In this document: positions 62,167 to 64,000 of the stretch, piece by piece | How positions within the stretch are numbered: position 1 is the stretch's first letter | Layout: every line of letters starts with the position of its first letter | Origin: Candidatus Gastranaerophilales bacterium | GTDB taxonomy: Bacteria; Cyanobacteriota; Vampirovibrionia; Gastranaerophilales; Gastranaerophilaceae | Direction: 5' to 3' | NCBI GenBank assembly: GCA_944322745.1 | Contig: CALUPV010000001.1 | Coordinates: 1-64,000, forward strand | DNA: 64,000 nt | The notes under the pieces: model-generated | The model's database searches: none | The model's input: the letters and a program-made list of their open reading frames with translations, nothing else | Told to the model about the DNA's origin: nothing | Program-made: the position numbers and the translations under genes

Positions 62167-63165
62167 CTATATATTAAAAGGCAAAGTTAAAACAAAGGTT
62201 GTTTGTCCTTCTATTGACGAATCGACTTCAATATTTCCATTGTGTGCCAGAACTATTTGCTGAGACAAATATAGCCCCAAGCCTGTTCCTGCTTTTCTAA
62301 ATTTTGAATGACCACAATAATATTTTTGAAAAATCAAATCTAAATCATCTTTAGAAATTCCAGTTCCTTTGTTTGTAAATAATAGTTTGACTTTTTCATC
62401 ATATAATTTTGTTTCCAATATAATTTCAGAAGCTTCGGGACTAAAAGAAAGAGCATTTTGCAATAAATTTTTTATTACTCTCTTCAATTGAAAAACATCA
62501 AAATCAATTTCAACATTTTTTGTTTGTTCCAAATTAACAATTATCTTATGTTCTGTCTGAATAGCAATCTGACGCATTTCTTCCACAGTAGATTTAATGA
62601 AAGAATTAATAGAATTTCTGGACTTATTTAATTTAATAGTTTTTTGTTCTAATTTATATGTTTCAAGCATATTTTCAATCAAATCCTTTAGTTCTTGATT
62701 TGAAGATTTCATTAATTTTAATATTTCCGATTGTTTTTCGTTCAAAGAGCCAAAGCGACCATCCAATAAATAATTTAAAGAATTCAATTCTGCAATAACA
62801 GGCACTTTCATATCATGAGTTAATGTTGCGGCAAATTCTTCTTTAAAAAGTTGTAACTGTTTTTCTTGTTTTATAACTTCTTCCAGAGATAAATTCTTCT
62901 TAGATAAAGTTGTTTGATATTCTTTTATCATCAACTCCCTATCATACATTGTTTCAAAAAGACGATTCGTTGATACTTCCAATTCTTTATTATTTAAATT
63001 ATCGAGTCTAACATTTATGTCTCCGTATCTGACTCTTTTAACAGCCAAATATATTTTTGAAACATCATTCAAAAGTCGATTATATTTTTTCAATATATAT
63101 ATAAATCCGGCAAATAAAAAAAGATAAATAATTATAAGAAAAGTTATTATGCTAAAAGATATCAT
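62167..63165 (-). CDS. Sensor histidine kinase
   Basis: About 332 residues. One N-terminal membrane helix (SIITFLIIIYLFLFAGFIYIL) with little extracytoplasmic part, a HAMP-like helix linker, and HisKA with the phospho-acceptor in TLTHDMKVPVIAEL. The HATPase domain has N box NLLQNALSFSP, and GTGISKDDLD and GTGLGLYLSQQ G boxes. No response regulator is adjacent, so the partner is elsewhere. With so short an outside part it likely senses an intracellular or membrane signal. Start is ATG 63165 (MISFSI); the longer GTG frame from 63183 contains the promoter box. Confidence 0.9.
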   Translation of the reverse strand: MISFSIITFLIIIYLFLFAGFIYILKKYNRLLNDVSKIYLAVKRVRYGDINVRLDNLNNKELEVSTNRLFETMYDRELMIKEYQTTLSKKNLSLEEVIKQEKQLQLFKEEFAATLTHDMKVPVIAELNSLNYLLDGRFGSLNEKQSEILKLMKSSNQELKDLIENMLETYKLEQKTIKLNKSRNSINSFIKSTVEEMRQIAIQTEHKIIVNLEQTKNVEIDFDVFQLKRVIKNLLQNALSFSPEASEIILETKLYDEKVKLLFTNKGTGISKDDLDLIFQKYYCGHSKFRKAGTGLGLYLSQQIVLAHNGNIEVDSSIEGQTTFVLTLPFNI

Positions 63166-63171
63166 ATCAAA

Positions 63172-63180
63172 ATTATAACA
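63172..63180 (-). promoter_or_regulatory. Extended -10 of the histidine kinase gene, leaderless
   Basis: On the minus strand TGTTATAAT ends 6 bases before the ATG at 63165. It stands only 4 bases from the tsf terminator, leaving no room for a -35 outside that hairpin, consistent with an extended -10 promoter. Confidence 0.7.
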
Positions 63181-63183
63181 CAA

Positions 63184-63215
63184 AAAAGAGGCACCTTTAT
63201 AAAGGTGCCTCTTTT
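63184..63215. terminator. Bidirectional terminator between tsf and the histidine kinase
   Basis: Perfect 15-bp stem (AAAAGAGGCACC arm) with an AT loop and T-run ends. On the minus strand it ends tsf transcription just before the kinase promoter. Confidence 0.92.
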
Positions 63216-63226
63216 ATTAACGAAAT

Positions 63227-64000
63227 CTATTTTACCATTTGATTCATAACTTCTTCAGCAAAATTATCTTGTCTTTTTTCAAGACCTTCACCTAATGTCC
63301 AACGAACAAAAGATTTAATTTCTAATTTACCGGCTAATAAAGCTTCAATGGTTTGATCAGGATTTTTAACAAACGGTTGTTCCATTAAACATTTTTGCGA
63401 CATTAGTTTGTTTACACGCCCCTCAACTATTTTAGCTCTGATATTTTCAGGCTTCTTAGCCAAATCTTCCTTACCCATTTCAATTCTGGTTTCTTCATCT
63501 ATAACAGATTGCGGAATTTCTTTTCTTGAAACAAATTCCGGAGCAGAAGATGCAATATGTAAAGCAACATCTTTTAAAAGCACTTCATCTTGAGCTGTAG
63601 CAGACAGTAAAACACCAATTTTACCATTATGTACATATGTTGCCAGATTTCCTTGAAGAATTTCAAATCTTCTAATACTGATTTTTTCACCAATTGTAGC
63701 AATTTTGTCTTTCACTGCATCTTCTATCTTCATATTACAACAAGCACAAACAGATGAATTCAATGCATCCATATCTTTTGGTTTTGTAGTTGCAATATGC
63801 TTAGCAAGACCATTAACAAAAGTTTTAAAATCTTCATTTTTTGCTACAAAATCTGTTTCACAGTTAACTTCAACAATAGCACCAACGCCATTTTCAATAT
63901 ATGTTGCAACTAAACCTTCAGCAGCAATTCTGTTTTGTTTTTTCTCAGCAGAAGCAATACCTTTTTGTCTCAAAAATTCCATTGCTTTTTCAATATCGCC
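63227..64000 (-). CDS. tsf: Elongation factor Ts, N-terminal part cut by window edge
   Basis: The frame runs on past the first internal Met to the window edge (GDIEKAMEFLRQKG, the normal EF-Ts context), so the true start lies beyond 64000. Visible: EVNCETDFVAKNEDF, the nucleotide-exchange motif for EF-Tu (TDFVAKN), the core repeat ILQGNLATYVH-NGKIGVLL and a C-terminal QPFVKNPDQTIEALL and VRWTLGEGL. A CACC motif (SSVCACCNMK) in the core is an unusual cysteine patch. Ends at a strong terminator. Confidence 0.95.
   Translation of the reverse strand, partial: GDIEKAMEFLRQKGIASAEKKQNRIAAEGLVATYIENGVGAIVEVNCETDFVAKNEDFKTFVNGLAKHIATTKPKDMDALNSSVCACCNMKIEDAVKDKIATIGEKISIRRFEILQGNLATYVHNGKIGVLLSATAQDEVLLKDVALHIASSAPEFVSRKEIPQSVIDEETRIEMGKEDLAKKPENIRAKIVEGRVNKLMSQKCLMEQPFVKNPDQTIEALLAGKLEIKSFVRWTLGEGLEKRQDNFAEEVMNQMVK

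Noticed and set aside
62167-63183. GTG start at 63183 for the histidine kinase
   Set aside because: The extension contains a perfect extended -10 box directly before the ATG at 63165.
1-64000. CRISPR arrays, insertion sequences, tRNA or rRNA genes
   Set aside because: No regularly spaced repeats, transposase-like frames, T-loop sequences or rRNA-like segments were seen in the gene-free gaps.

Overview
The window is an AT-rich (clearly below 40% GC by eye) stretch of a Gram-negative-type bacterial chromosome. The gene set includes an outer-membrane two-partner-secretion transporter, DapF, SecG, flagellar genes, a YvcK-family protein with a membrane-anchored N-terminus, a GH57/DUF3536 glucanotransferase-like protein, RicT and EF-Ts. 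Together with the very small helical proteins, it fits a non-photosynthetic relative of Cyanobacteria (Melainabacteria, gut Gastranaerophilales type). This placement is inference from gene content, not from a marker alignment. Stop codons behave as in code 11. I found no tRNA, rRNA, CRISPR array or insertion sequence.

Layout. 1-2.3 kb: divergent tpsA (cut by the left edge) and tpsB. 2.3-8.4 kb: a small exported protein and a 1936-residue protein carrying a papain-like Gln/Cys/His/Asn set split by about 680 residues. 8.5-11.5 kb: carbonic anhydrase, ThiF/MoeB-like E1, LUD protein, GNAT acetyltransferase. 11.6-13.5 kb: a fliJ - fliK-like - flgG-like flagellar operon. 13.7-19.0 kb: a compact operon with pxpA, yvcK, panB, panC, an unknown membrane protein and dut. 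19-24.9 kb: secG, yggU, rel, two paralogous exported helical proteins, umuC. 25-28.6 kb: a visibly accessory patch with a LexA-like repressor and its palindromic operator, an XRE regulator, a tandem duplication of small anchored coiled-coil proteins, a phage-type lysozyme, a tiny phage-like ORF and a 5' fragment of a second lexA copy in direct repeat. 28.6-43.5 kb: mostly housekeeping (ABC ATPase, dapF, GHL10 glycosidase-like protein, dnaJ-like, rnhC, MBL hydrolase, leuB, GH57, coaE, thioredoxin) plus a DtxR-family metal regulator operon. 43.6-59.5 kb: a surface-polysaccharide type cluster with glycosyltransferases, AsnB-like amidotransferase, epimerase, pyruvyltransferase, RgpF-like protein, two B12-binding radical SAM paralogs and two SPASM-like radical SAM proteins, and a U32/YqeG pair. 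59.5-64 kb: a candidate small RNA, small helical proteins, ricT, a histidine kinase and tsf (cut by the right edge).

Three things stand out beyond ordinary annotation. First, there are two probable small RNA genes: one near 59.7 kb with the hairpin / CU-rich single strand / terminator layout of cyanobacterial Yfr1, and one near 37.8 kb closed by a 14-bp helix. Second, there is a recurring promoter form in which a -10 box lies only 6-8 nt before the start codon, implying leaderless mRNAs. Third, there are several uncharacterised protein systems: the giant papain-like protein, the metal-regulator-linked membrane protein with a CxHxHxC patch, and radical SAM enzymes with unusual cysteine spacing.

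Many starts were moved inward from the longest possible reading frame because a Shine-Dalgarno sequence or a -10 box lies inside the extension; each entry says where.
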